The notes under the pieces: generated by a model
What the model saw: only the letters and a program-made list of their open reading frames with translations
What the model was told of the DNA's origin: nothing
Databases searched by the model: none
Assembly: GCF_913057115.1 (NCBI RefSeq)
Contig: NZ_CAJXNN010000032.1
Span: 1 to 37,819 of the forward strand
Source: an uncultured Roseovarius sp.
Lineage (GTDB): Bacteria > Pseudomonadota > Alphaproteobacteria > Rhodobacterales > Rhodobacteraceae
Direction of reading: 5' to 3'
DNA length: 37,819 bases
Part shown: in pieces, positions 16,516-24,869 of the stretch
Numbering within the stretch: the stretch's first letter is position 1
Layout: the number at the start of each line of letters is the position of its first letter
Program-made: the position numbers and the translations under genes

Positions 16516-16707
16516 ATGTCGAAGAAAGTTGAGGACGGCACAAGCCGCCGCGATTTTCTCAAGATGGCCGCCACCGGCGCGCCCGCGGTTGCGGTCGTGA
16601 CGGCAGCGTCCACCGGGACGGCCGAAGCCGCCGAACCCGATCTTTCATCTGACAAGATGCAAGATACCGCGCATACGCGCGCCTACCTCGATAGCGCCCG
16701 GTTCTGA
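16516..16707 (+). CDS. 63-residue Tat-signal protein of the formate dehydrogenase operon
   Basis: A small protein with a twin-arginine signal (SRRDFLK, residues 10-16), a hydrophobic stretch and an AEAAEP cleavage-like site, leaving a mature part of only about 25-30 residues (PDLSSDKMQDTAHTRAYLDS). Small Tat proteins of this kind precede FdhA in many proteobacterial formate dehydrogenase operons. It may be a minor subunit or a helper in export; its role is not known. GAGGAGG lies just upstream. The twin arginines are clear. Confidence 0.82.
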   Translation: MSKKVEDGTSRRDFLKMAATGAPAVAVVTAASTGTAEAAEPDLSSDKMQDTAHTRAYLDSARF

Positions 16708-16822
16708 TCGGACGATATCACCCCGCACTACTGACGACTGGTTGCGATTGGCCCGACTGTTCAGTGGATAACCTTAGTACCCAGCAAGCCCGTTTCGGGT
16801 GAGCCCGGGAGGAGATGAAAAC

Positions 16823-19720
16823 ATGCTTAGGAAAAAGACCAACGGGGTTGCGAGACGCCCCCAGCGGACAAGTATCCTGTCTGAGGTCGCCGGGAAATCC
16901 GTCGACCGCCGCGCGTTCTTGCGCGGCAGCGGTCTGGCCATCGGTGGCCTTGCCGCGATCGGGGCCACAGGTGGCACCGTAACCAAGGCCAATGCGGCCA
17001 CGGCAGCGAATGGCGCTGTCGAAACTGTGAAATCTGTCTGCACGCACTGCTCGGTCGGTTGTACCGTTGTGGCCGAGGTGCAAGACGGTGTCTGGGTCGG
17101 GCAAGAGCCCGGTTGGGACAGCCCTTTCAACCTTGGTGCGCACTGCGCCAAAGGTGCATCGGTTCGCGAGCACGCACATGGTGAGCGTCGCCTGAAGTAC
17201 CCGATGAAGAAAGAGGGTGGTGAGTGGAAGCGCATCAGCTGGGAACAGGCGATCGACGAGATCGGCGACGGCATGATGAACATCCGCGAAGAAAGCGGCC
17301 CCGACAGTGTCTATTGGTTGGGATCGGCCAAGCACAACAATGAACAGGCTTACCTTTTCCGCAAGTTCGCGGCCTACTGGGGCACGAACAACGTGGATCA
17401 CCAGGCCCGGATCTGTCACTCGACCACCGTTGCGGGTGTTGCGAATACATGGGGCTACGGCGCCATGACCAACAGCTACAACGATATCCACAAATCCAAG
17501 GCGATCTTCATCATCGGCGGCAACCCGGCCGAGGCGCACCCTGTCTCGCTGTTGCACGTGCTGAAGGCCAAGGAGCAGAACAACGCCCCCCTTATCGTCT
17601 GCGACCCGCGCTTTACCCGTACGGCGGCGCATGCCGATGAGTATGTCCGGTTCCGCCCGGGCACTGACGTTGCGCTTGTCTGGGGTATCCTGTGGCACAT
17701 CTTTGAAAACGGTTGGGAGGACAAAGAGTTCATCCGCACCCGTGTCTGGGGTATGGACCAGATCAAGGAAGAAGTGGCCAAGTGGACGCCTGAAGAAGTC
17801 GAGCGGGTCACCGGAACCCCCGGCAGCCAGCTTGAACGCGTTGCGCGCACCATGGCGAACAACCGCCCCGGCACCGTGATCTGGTGCATGGGTGGCACCC
17901 AGCACACCAACGGTAACAACAACACCCGTGCCTACTGCATCCTGCAGTTGGCCCTTGGCAACATGGGCACCTCGGGTGGCGGCACCAACATCTTCCGCGG
18001 CCATGACAACGTGCAGGGTGCGACGGACCTTGGTGTTCTGAGCCACACTTTGCCGGGTTACTACGGCCTGTCGAAAGGCGCTTGGGGTCACTGGGCTCGT
18101 GTTTGGGGGGAAGACCCCGAATGGTTGGCTGGCAATTTCGACACATTGACCGGTGCCGACGGCAAGGAAAAATCGCTTCAGAACCTTAAGGGTATTCCCG
18201 TCAGCCGCTGGATCGACGGTATCCTTGAAGACAAGGAAAACATCGACCAGCCGAACAACGTTCGGGCCATGGTTCTGTGGGGCCACGCGCCCAACTCGCA
18301 GACCCGGATGACCGAAATGAAAACGGCCATGGAAAAGCTCGACATGCTTGTCGTGATTGATCCATATCCGACCGTTTCGGCCGTGCTGCATGACCGCGAA
18401 GACGGTGTCTACCTGCTTCCGGCCTGTACGCAGTTCGAGACCAAAGGCTCGGTCACGGCATCGAACCGTTCGTTGCAATGGCGCGAAAAGGTTGTCGAGC
18501 CCCTGTTCGAGTCGAAGTCGGATCACGAGATCATCGGCCTCTTCTCGAAGAAGTTTGGCTTCCACGACCGTATGTTCCGCAACATTGCGCTTGAAGATGA
18601 CGGTGTAACCCCGAACATTGAGGATACGCTGCGCGAGATCAACCGCGGTATGTGGACGATCGGCTACACCGGTCAATCGCCAGAGCGTCTGAAGATGCAC
18701 ATGGAGAACCAGCACACCTTCGACCGCACCACACTGCAAGCGGTTGGTGGGCCGGCTGATGGGGACTACTATGGTCTGCCGTGGCCAAGCTGGGGCACAC
18801 CCGAGATGAACCATCCCGGAACGCCGAACCTCTATGACATGTCCAAGCCCGTCTCCAAGGGTGGCCTGACTTTCCGCGCCCGTTTTGGTGTGGAACGTGA
18901 CGGTGACAACCTTCTGGCCGAGGGCGTCGCCAGCCAGAATTCGGAAATCCAAGACGGATACCCCGAGTTCACCATGCAAATGCTCATGGACCTTGGCTGG
19001 GATTCGGACCTGACCGACGAGGAGCGCGCCACGATTGACGCGATCGCCGGCCCGAAAACCAACTGGAAGACCGACCTTTCCGGCGGCATCCAGCGGGTGG
19101 CGATCAAGCACGAATGCGCGCCTTTCGGCAACGCCAAGGCCCGCGCGGTCGTGTGGACCTTCCCCGATCCGGTGCCTCTGCACCGCGAGCCGCTCTATAC
19201 AAACCGGCGCGATCTGGTCGAGGATTATCCCACCTACGAGGACCGGCACGACTATCGTCTGCCCACCCTTTATGCGTCGATCCAGAAGCAGGACTTCTCG
19301 AAAGACTACCCGATCATCCTGACCTCTGGTCGTCTGGTCGAGTATGAGGGCGGTGGGGATGAAACCCGGTCGAACCCGTGGCTGGCCGAGCTGCAACAGG
19401 ACATGTTCGTCGAAATCAACCCGCGTGATGCCAATAACCTTGGTGTGCGGGATGGCGCGGATGTCTGGGTCGAAGGGCCCGAAGGCGGCAAGGTCAAGGT
19501 TATGGCCATGGTCACCGAGAGGGTAGGTGAGGGCGTTGCCTTCATGCCCTTCCACTTCGGCGGCCATTACCAAGGTGAGGACCTTCGGAGCAAATATCCC
19601 GATGGTGCCGATCCTTATGTCTTGGGTGAATCGACAAACACCGCCCAGACATATGGCTATGACTCGGTCACGCAGATGCAGGAGACCAAAGCGACTCTCT
19701 GCAAGATCAGCGCAGCATAA
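16823..19720 (+). CDS. fdhA: Formate dehydrogenase, catalytic alpha subunit (Cys type)
   Basis: Molybdopterin (Mo or W) enzyme that oxidises formate to CO2 in the periplasm. The ATG at 16823 follows GGGAGGAG; a GTG at 16799 would add eight residues. The 965-residue protein has a Tat signal (VDRRAFLRG, Arg29/30), a [4Fe-4S] site (C73, C76, C80, C108), and the active-site segment ARICHSTTVAGVANTWGYG, where Cys198 replaces the selenocysteine of FdnG-type enzymes and His199 follows. Later come the molybdopterin domains (GGNPAEAHPVSLLH and CDPRFTRTAAHAD) and the C-terminal dinucleotide-binding region with GRLVEYEGGGDETRSNPWL. It is followed by fdhB and fdhC, which form the membrane complex. Confidence 0.96.
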   Translation: MLRKKTNGVARRPQRTSILSEVAGKSVDRRAFLRGSGLAIGGLAAIGATGGTVTKANAATAANGAVETVKSVCTHCSVGCTVVAEVQDGVWVGQEPGWDSPFNLGAHCAKGASVREHAHGERRLKYPMKKEGGEWKRISWEQAIDEIGDGMMNIREESGPDSVYWLGSAKHNNEQAYLFRKFAAYWGTNNVDHQARICHSTTVAGVANTWGYGAMTNSYNDIHKSKAIFIIGGNPAEAHPVSLLHVLKAKEQNNAPLIVCDPRFTRTAAHADEYVRFRPGTDVALVWGILWHIFENGWEDKEFIRTRVWGMDQIKEEVAKWTPEEVERVTGTPGSQLERVARTMANNRPGTVIWCMGGTQHTNGNNNTRAYCILQLALGNMGTSGGGTNIFRGHDNVQGATDLGVLSHTLPGYYGLSKGAWGHWARVWGEDPEWLAGNFDTLTGADGKEKSLQNLKGIPVSRWIDGILEDKENIDQPNNVRAMVLWGHAPNSQTRMTEMKTAMEKLDMLVVIDPYPTVSAVLHDREDGVYLLPACTQFETKGSVTASNRSLQWREKVVEPLFESKSDHEIIGLFSKKFGFHDRMFRNIALEDDGVTPNIEDTLREINRGMWTIGYTGQSPERLKMHMENQHTFDRTTLQAVGGPADGDYYGLPWPSWGTPEMNHPGTPNLYDMSKPVSKGGLTFRARFGVERDGDNLLAEGVASQNSEIQDGYPEFTMQMLMDLGWDSDLTDEERATIDAIAGPKTNWKTDLSGGIQRVAIKHECAPFGNAKARAVVWTFPDPVPLHREPLYTNRRDLVEDYPTYEDRHDYRLPTLYASIQKQDFSKDYPIILTSGRLVEYEGGGDETRSNPWLAELQQDMFVEINPRDANNLGVRDGADVWVEGPEGGKVKVMAMVTERVGEGVAFMPFHFGGHYQGEDLRSKYPDGADPYVLGESTNTAQTYGYDSVTQMQETKATLCKISAA

Positions 19721-19732
19721 GGAGAAACGGAA

Positions 19733-20326
19733 ATGGCTAGAGCTAAATTCCTCTGTGACGCCGAACGCTGCATTGAATGCAACGCTTGTGTCACTGCCTG
19801 TAAGAACGAGCATGAGGTGCCTTGGGGTATCAACCGCCGTCGGGTCGTCACCATTGAAGATGGTAAACCCGGTGAACGGTCGATCTCGGTCGCCTGTATG
19901 CACTGTTCCGATGCACCCTGTATGGCGGTCTGCCCGGTAGACTGCTTTTACCAGAACGAGGAAGGGGTGGTTCTGCACTCCAAGGACCTCTGCATCGGCT
20001 GTGGTTATTGCTTCTACGCGTGCCCCTTCGGCGCGCCGCAATACCCGCAGGCAGGCAACTTCGGCAGCCGCGGCAAGATGGACAAATGTACCTTCTGCGC
20101 CGGTGGCCCCGAAGAAAACCACTCCCAAGCCGAGTTCCAGAAGTATGGGCGCAACCGGATCGCGGAAGGCAAACTGCCGATCTGCGCCGAGATGTGCTCG
20201 ACCAAGGCACTTCTGGCCGGTGATGGCGACGTGGTCGCCAACATTTACCGTGAGCGTGTTGTCGCACGCGGTTTCGGCACAGGTGCTTGGGGCTGGGGTA
20301 CGGCCTACGAACAAAAAGGCGGCTGA
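19733..20326 (+). CDS. fdhB: Formate dehydrogenase, iron-sulfur beta subunit
   Basis: A 197-residue ferredoxin-like subunit that carries electrons from FdhA to the cytochrome b subunit. Four [4Fe-4S] sites are visible: C13/16/19/23, C55/58/63/67, C87/90/93/97 and C119/122/151/155. It lacks the C-terminal membrane helix of E. coli FdnH, so it is held by FdhA and FdhC. No signal peptide; it is presumably exported with FdhA. GGAGAAA precedes the start. Spacing to fdhA is 12 bases. Confidence 0.95.
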   Translation: MARAKFLCDAERCIECNACVTACKNEHEVPWGINRRRVVTIEDGKPGERSISVACMHCSDAPCMAVCPVDCFYQNEEGVVLHSKDLCIGCGYCFYACPFGAPQYPQAGNFGSRGKMDKCTFCAGGPEENHSQAEFQKYGRNRIAEGKLPICAEMCSTKALLAGDGDVVANIYRERVVARGFGTGAWGWGTAYEQKGG

Positions 20327-20378
20327 TCCTTTTGGATCGGGGCGCGCGCCCTGGCGCGCGTCGAAAGCCTTTTACAAA

Positions 20379-20408
20379 CAGTCGGGCGGTGCTTCTGTCG
20401 CCCGACTG
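20379..20408 (+). other. Hairpin between fdhB and fdhC
   Basis: CAGTCGGGCG (20379-20388) and CGCCCGACTG (20399-20408) form a perfect 10-base-pair stem with a 10-base loop. Just ahead are a GATCC/GGATC palindrome and a GC-rich hairpin around 20341-20360. No T-tract follows. Such intercistronic stems often mark mRNA processing and set unequal subunit levels, as inferred here. Confidence 0.55.
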
Positions 20409-20442
20409 GGTTGCCCATAATTCTTGAACAGGACAGATCGCC

Positions 20443-21645
20443 ATGACCCGTCTTCTGTGCACTCTATTGGTGTCTTTGCTCTTGGTGGCCCCCGTATCGG
20501 CCCAAGAAGCTGGTGAAACGCCGCAAATCGATCGTTCGGCGACGGGCGGTGCGCCAACCTTGGAAGATATTCTTGCCCGCCAACGGGGCGAAACAGTTGA
20601 CAATAGCTATCGGCAAGGCGGCGAGAGCGACGGAGAGTCCGCGCCCGGCCTTGGACCGCTAGGCCCCATCTCGGACGCGGAAGTCTGGCGCGACCTGCGG
20701 TTCAACGAGGCCAATGTGAAGGTCTCTGCGGGGGGCGAAGAAGCCAAGGTTCTGGTGCAGGACGGTGGCATGGCATGGCTGGAGTTCCGTGAGGGTCCGC
20801 TGATCACCTACGGTGGGTGGGGACTTATCGGCACTCTGGGCCTGTTGGCGCTATTTTACCTTTTCCGTGGCCGCATCACGATTGATGGCGACAAGACCGG
20901 TCGCACTGTGACGCGATTCCAGTTCATGGAGCGTTTTGCGCATTGGTTGATGGCTGGATCTTTCATTGTCTTGGGGATAACCGGATTGATCTCGCTCATG
21001 GGGCGAAAATTCCTGATCCCGACCTTCGGTCATGAGGCGTTTGCGACAATCGCCGTGGCCAGCAAATGGGTCCACAACAATATCTCATGGGCCTTCATGT
21101 TGGGCCTGATCCTCGCTTTCGTGTTCTGGGTTGTTCACAACATTCCGAACAAGACCGATCTGAAATGGCTTGCCGTGGGTGGCGGCATTTTCAAGAAAGG
21201 CGTGCATCCGCCCGCCAAGAAATTCAACGCGGGCCAAAAGGTGATTTTCTGGTCGGTGATCCTTCTTGGGGCGTCGATTTCCGCATCAGGTCTTTCGCTA
21301 CTGTTCCCGTTCGAATTGCCGATGTTCGCCAAGACCTTCGAGATGTTGAACGGAATGGGTTTGCCCCAAGTGCTTGGTTTTGGTGCGTTGCCTACCGACC
21401 TTGCCCCGCATGAAGAAATGCAGTTGGCCCAATCGTGGCACGCCATTGTCAGCTTCGTCCTGATGGCGATTATCCTTGCCCATATCTATATCGGTTCGGT
21501 CGGTATGGAGGGTGCTTTCGACGCCATGGGCTCGGGAGAGGTCGAAGAGCAATGGGCGCGTGAGCACCACTCCTTGTGGCTGGAGGAGCTGCAAGAAAAG
21601 GATCAAGCTCCCACGCCGGGCAAGGCATCAACCCCTGCCGAGTGA
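20443..21645 (+). CDS. fdhC: Formate dehydrogenase, cytochrome b gamma subunit
   Basis: Membrane subunit that passes electrons to the quinone pool. The 400-residue chain has a signal peptide (cleaved near SAQEAG), a periplasmic N-terminal part of about 100 residues, and around five hydrophobic segments (about 123-141, 166-186, 208-232, 268-290, 330-352). Candidate haem b ligands are H167 in RFAHWLMAGSF, H211, H333 and H347, as in the FdnI family. The C-terminal tail is charged. The ATG at 20443 has AGGACAG upstream. The stop overlaps the next gene's start (TGATG). Confidence 0.93.
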   Translation: MTRLLCTLLVSLLLVAPVSAQEAGETPQIDRSATGGAPTLEDILARQRGETVDNSYRQGGESDGESAPGLGPLGPISDAEVWRDLRFNEANVKVSAGGEEAKVLVQDGGMAWLEFREGPLITYGGWGLIGTLGLLALFYLFRGRITIDGDKTGRTVTRFQFMERFAHWLMAGSFIVLGITGLISLMGRKFLIPTFGHEAFATIAVASKWVHNNISWAFMLGLILAFVFWVVHNIPNKTDLKWLAVGGGIFKKGVHPPAKKFNAGQKVIFWSVILLGASISASGLSLLFPFELPMFAKTFEMLNGMGLPQVLGFGALPTDLAPHEEMQLAQSWHAIVSFVLMAIILAHIYIGSVGMEGAFDAMGSGEVEEQWAREHHSLWLEELQEKDQAPTPGKASTPAE

Positions 21646-22943
21646 TGCGTGCCCTTGGTGCCTACTTTACTGTCTTCTTTCTGGCCGCTGTCCCGGCGGC
21701 CAGTCAGCAGTTCACAACGTTGAAAGGGCATGGCGGCCCCGTTATGGGGATTGCAGTGAATGAGGATACCGGTCAGGTTGCCACTGCAAGTTTCGACAAC
21801 TCGGTTGGCCTTTGGGATGCGCGCTCACCGACTTGGCTTGAGGGGCACAACGCGGCGGTCAACACTGTTACTTTCGCCGGCCCCGGCAAGCTGGTCTCTG
21901 CCGCGGATGATTTCTCGATTCTGGTTTGGGATACGAAATCTGGGTCCAAAACGCGGTTTGAAGGCCACAAGGGCAAGGTCATGGGGCTGGCGGTATCGCC
22001 AGACCGGCAAACCCTTGCCTCGGCCAGTTGGGATGGCACGATTGGCATTTGGCCGTTGGACGGCAGTGAAGAGCGTTTTCTCGAAGGTCATGAAGGTCCC
22101 GTCAATTCGGTAGTGTTTGGGCGAAATGGCCTGCTCTATTCTGCCTCTGCCGACGGCACGCTTCGCATTTGGGATATCGCATCTGGCAGTGATCAAGTGC
22201 TGATAAACCAAGGCTTCGGGATCAATCGTGTGCTGGTTGGGCCAAATGACAATTGGCTCGTCTATGGCGCTGTGGATGGCGTGACGCGGGTGATTGACGC
22301 GAGAACCGGCGAGGAGCTCTATGATTTTTCGCTTGATCGCCGCCCCATACTTTCCTTGGCGCGCCATGCGGCAAGTGAACAATTGGCCGTTGGTGATGGG
22401 CATGGCTTCATCATGATCATTGATACCGATAGCTGGCGAATTGTCCGCGATTTTCGTGCGATGCAGCAGGGGCCTGTCTGGGCCTTGGCCTTCAGCAACG
22501 ATGGGCAGAATGTGCTTGCTGCGGGTCTGAGCGACGTTGTCTATTCCTGGCCCGTGACGATGCTGGATGAGTTTGATCCGGCAGGTGGTGAAGAGCGCAG
22601 TTTCTTGCGTGATCCGGATAGTATGCCCAATGGAGAAAGACAATTCATGCGCAAGTGCTCAATCTGTCACGCGCTGACACCGCCGCCTTCGCGCAAGGCG
22701 GGACCAAGCCTTTACGGGTTATTTGGGCGTGCTGCCGGTACCCTGCCGGAATACCCTTACTCGCAGACACTGAAAAACGCCGAGATCACCTGGACCGATG
22801 ACACTATTGATGCCCTGTTCGACATTGGGCCAGATCATTATATTCCAGGGTCCAAGATGCCAATGCAAAGGATCACGCAAGACAGCGACCGGCAGGATTT
22901 GATTACATTTCTACGTCGCGCCACAGCCACCAAGGAGAACTGA
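21645..22943 (+). CDS. Exported WD40-repeat / cytochrome c fusion protein
   Basis: A 432-residue periplasmic protein: a signal peptide (residues 1-20), then a beta-propeller of WD40-like repeats (LKGHGGPVMG, LEGHNAAVNTV, FEGHKGKVMG and LEGHEGPVNS with DGTLRIWD ends), and a C-terminal cytochrome c domain with CSICH at 338-342 and the likely axial Met in SKMPM (about 405). The ATG at 21645 overlaps the fdhC stop and starts the signal peptide; a longer frame begins inside fdhC. A propeller carrying a haem domain suggests a redox partner or assembly platform for the formate dehydrogenase. Activity is unknown. Confidence 0.88.
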   Translation: MRALGAYFTVFFLAAVPAASQQFTTLKGHGGPVMGIAVNEDTGQVATASFDNSVGLWDARSPTWLEGHNAAVNTVTFAGPGKLVSAADDFSILVWDTKSGSKTRFEGHKGKVMGLAVSPDRQTLASASWDGTIGIWPLDGSEERFLEGHEGPVNSVVFGRNGLLYSASADGTLRIWDIASGSDQVLINQGFGINRVLVGPNDNWLVYGAVDGVTRVIDARTGEELYDFSLDRRPILSLARHAASEQLAVGDGHGFIMIIDTDSWRIVRDFRAMQQGPVWALAFSNDGQNVLAAGLSDVVYSWPVTMLDEFDPAGGEERSFLRDPDSMPNGERQFMRKCSICHALTPPPSRKAGPSLYGLFGRAAGTLPEYPYSQTLKNAEITWTDDTIDALFDIGPDHYIPGSKMPMQRITQDSDRQDLITFLRRATATKEN

Positions 22944-22944
22944 A

Positions 22945-23082
22945 ATGAAAGCCATGTATGCCGCTTTCGCCGTCACAGCAATTATCACCGTCGGGGCCTA
23001 TTATGGCCTCAATCAAGCGGGGTTTTCCGCTGAGCAAGTATTCTCGGGTGATGCCGTCCGCATAGGCGATGCCAACGAATGA
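22945..23082 (+). CDS. 45-residue single-span membrane peptide
   Basis: A small gene that starts 1 base after the WD40-cytochrome stop, with AAGGAG upstream, and ends overlapping the regulator start by 4 bases (ATGA). The product has one hydrophobic segment (MKAMYAAFAVTAIITVGAYY) and a short acidic tail ending DANE. The coupling on both sides and the good ribosome-binding site support it as a real gene. It resembles small subunit or stabiliser peptides of redox complexes, but no family is recognised. Confidence 0.7.
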   Translation: MKAMYAAFAVTAIITVGAYYGLNQAGFSAEQVFSGDAVRIGDANE

Positions 23083-24446
23083 CCTTGCCCCTTCAGGACA
23101 GGACGCGCTCCGATAGTAGCGACTATGGGGAGAACCTTGCGCTCGCGTCGATTCTTGTTATCGACGATGAACCCGGTATGCGCAATTTCCTGACCAAGGT
23201 GCTCGAACCGCATTGCAAGCGGGTCGAGCAGGCTGCGTCATGCAAGCAAGCAACCGAGTTTTTGGATCAATCGCATTTCGATCTCGTCGTTCTCGATAAC
23301 ATCATGCCCGATGTGACGGGGTTGGACTGGCTTGCCGAACAGCGCCGCATCGGGTTGTTCGCGGATGCGATCCTGATCACCGCCTATGCGGATTTGGATA
23401 CCGCCATTCGCGCCTTGCGGGCTGGGGTCGCGGATTTTGTGCTCAAGCCATTTCGCGCAAATCAAATTCTCAATGCCGTTTCACGCGCCCTTGATCGCAA
23501 GTATCTGAGACGCGAGAACGATCTGCTCAAGCATGAACTGTCCGAAGTCGGGCAAACTGCGCGTGGTCGGTTGCTGGGGAATTCGCCAGCCATTGCCAAG
23601 GTGCGCGATATCTTGGACAGGGTCGCTCCTTTGCCGACGTCCGTTCTATTCACCGGGGCGAGCGGTACTGGCAAGGAAATCGCGGCGCGGACGCTTCACG
23701 GAATGTCAGACCGTGCTGAGAAACCCTTTGTCGCGGTCAATTGCGCAGCAATTGCGCCGGATCGCATCGCGGATGATTTGTTTGGTGTCATAAAGGGTGA
23801 TGCCGGGCGCAAGGACGGCTTGTTCCTGCATGCTGACGGTGGCACCCTGTTTCTTGACGAGGTCGCGCAATTGCCAGAGCAGGTGCAAGCCAGCCTGTTA
23901 CGCGTGTTGGAAGATTGCCGCATACGTCCCACTGGCGCTGAACGTGACATTCCACTCAATTTGCGTTTCTTCTTTGCGACCAATGCTGATCTCGAAGCCG
24001 AAGTCGCGGAAGGACGTTTTCGTGCCGATCTCTACCATCGTATCAATGTGATGAAAATCGAGATGCCGCTTTTGAACGAGCGCACCGAAGACATTGTCGA
24101 ACTTGCGTCCCTGTTCATGAGCGATTTTTCCCGAATGCTCGGGTTGCCCGCACTCGATATGAACGAAGAGGTCCTTTTAAAGTTAAGCCGCTATGATTGG
24201 CCCGGGAATGTGCGGGAATTGCGCAATCTGATCGAACGTTCGGTTATCTTGGGACAATTCCCGGAGGAATTCGCAGGGTCCGGGCGTGTGACCGGGGCTG
24301 AAGCCATTGAAACGCTCGAACTTGTTGAACAACGTCATATCATGAATGTGTTGGACGCCTGCGGCGGAAACCGTGCCGAAGCCGCGCGCAGGCTTGGAGT
24401 ATCCCGCAAGACGGTTGACCGAAAATGCGCCGCTTGGGGCGTTTGA
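23079..24446 (+). CDS. NtrC-family response regulator lacking the GAFTGA loop
   Basis: A 455-residue regulator with a receiver domain (acidic D29/D30, phospho-acceptor D73, T101, K123), a sigma-54-type AAA+ domain (Walker A GASGTGKE, residues 193-200; Walker B GGTLFLDE, 254-261; WPGNVREL, 374-381) and a Fis-type helix-turn-helix at the C-terminus (AEAARRLGVSRKTVDRK). Where GAFTGA should be, the sequence is FGVIKGDAGRKDG (235-247), so the loop that contacts sigma-54 is lost. It probably acts without sigma-54, as the Rhodobacter capsulatus NtrC does. No sensor kinase gene is nearby. The start is coupled to the 45-residue gene. It likely controls the formate dehydrogenase operon, which is inferred from position. 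Confidence 0.9.
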   Translation: MTLPLQDRTRSDSSDYGENLALASILVIDDEPGMRNFLTKVLEPHCKRVEQAASCKQATEFLDQSHFDLVVLDNIMPDVTGLDWLAEQRRIGLFADAILITAYADLDTAIRALRAGVADFVLKPFRANQILNAVSRALDRKYLRRENDLLKHELSEVGQTARGRLLGNSPAIAKVRDILDRVAPLPTSVLFTGASGTGKEIAARTLHGMSDRAEKPFVAVNCAAIAPDRIADDLFGVIKGDAGRKDGLFLHADGGTLFLDEVAQLPEQVQASLLRVLEDCRIRPTGAERDIPLNLRFFFATNADLEAEVAEGRFRADLYHRINVMKIEMPLLNERTEDIVELASLFMSDFSRMLGLPALDMNEEVLLKLSRYDWPGNVRELRNLIERSVILGQFPEEFAGSGRVTGAEAIETLELVEQRHIMNVLDACGGNRAEAARRLGVSRKTVDRKCAAWGV

Positions 24447-24488
24447 TCCAGTCTTCCACGTGCCATCAACCTCGGCTAGACAAGCTGC

Positions 24489-24869
24489 ATGTCAGTGCAA
24501 GACCATCTTCCCGGATGCCATTTGATCCTGGACCACTTCGGTGGCCGGTATGCGAAAGACACAGAGGCACTGGAAGCCGCTTTGCGCGCTGCGTCGCTCA
24601 AGGCCGGGGCAACCGTTGTAGATTCGAAGTTTCATCACTTTGGCGAGGGTGGCGGTGTAACAGGGGTCGTGCTTTTGGCGGAGTCCCACATATCCATTCA
24701 TACATGGCCCGAGCTGGATTACGCCGCGATTGACATTTTCATGTGCGGCGCGGCCGATGCGCATATTGCTGCCAAGTATCTGGAAGAAACACTGCGCCCG
24801 GATTTTGTGAAACGAACCGAAGTGACACGTACGCCTCATCGGAACCAATGGTCCCAACCGGCGTTGTAG
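24489..24869 (+). CDS. speD: S-adenosylmethionine decarboxylase proenzyme (short bacterial form)
   Basis: Makes decarboxylated S-adenosylmethionine, the aminopropyl donor for spermidine. At 126 residues it is the short SpeD class. The self-cleavage site is in AESHISIHTWPE, where Ser becomes the pyruvoyl group; the downstream Cys in DIFMCG is the catalytic acid. No clear Shine-Dalgarno sequence precedes the ATG. Its last 34 bases overlap the 3' end of the convergent speE-like gene, its evident partner. Confidence 0.92.
   Translation: MSVQDHLPGCHLILDHFGGRYAKDTEALEAALRAASLKAGATVVDSKFHHFGEGGGVTGVVLLAESHISIHTWPELDYAAIDIFMCGAADAHIAAKYLEETLRPDFVKRTEVTRTPHRNQWSQPAL

Noticed and set aside
17415..17425. 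Possible selenocysteine codon in fdhA.
   Set aside because: The active-site codon is TGT (Cys) in ARICHSTTV, with no in-frame TGA.
16718..20314. A minus-strand open frame of about 1200 codons over fdhA and fdhB.
   Set aside because: It is antisense to clear genes and results from GC-rich codon bias; the translation has no family resemblance and no start signals.
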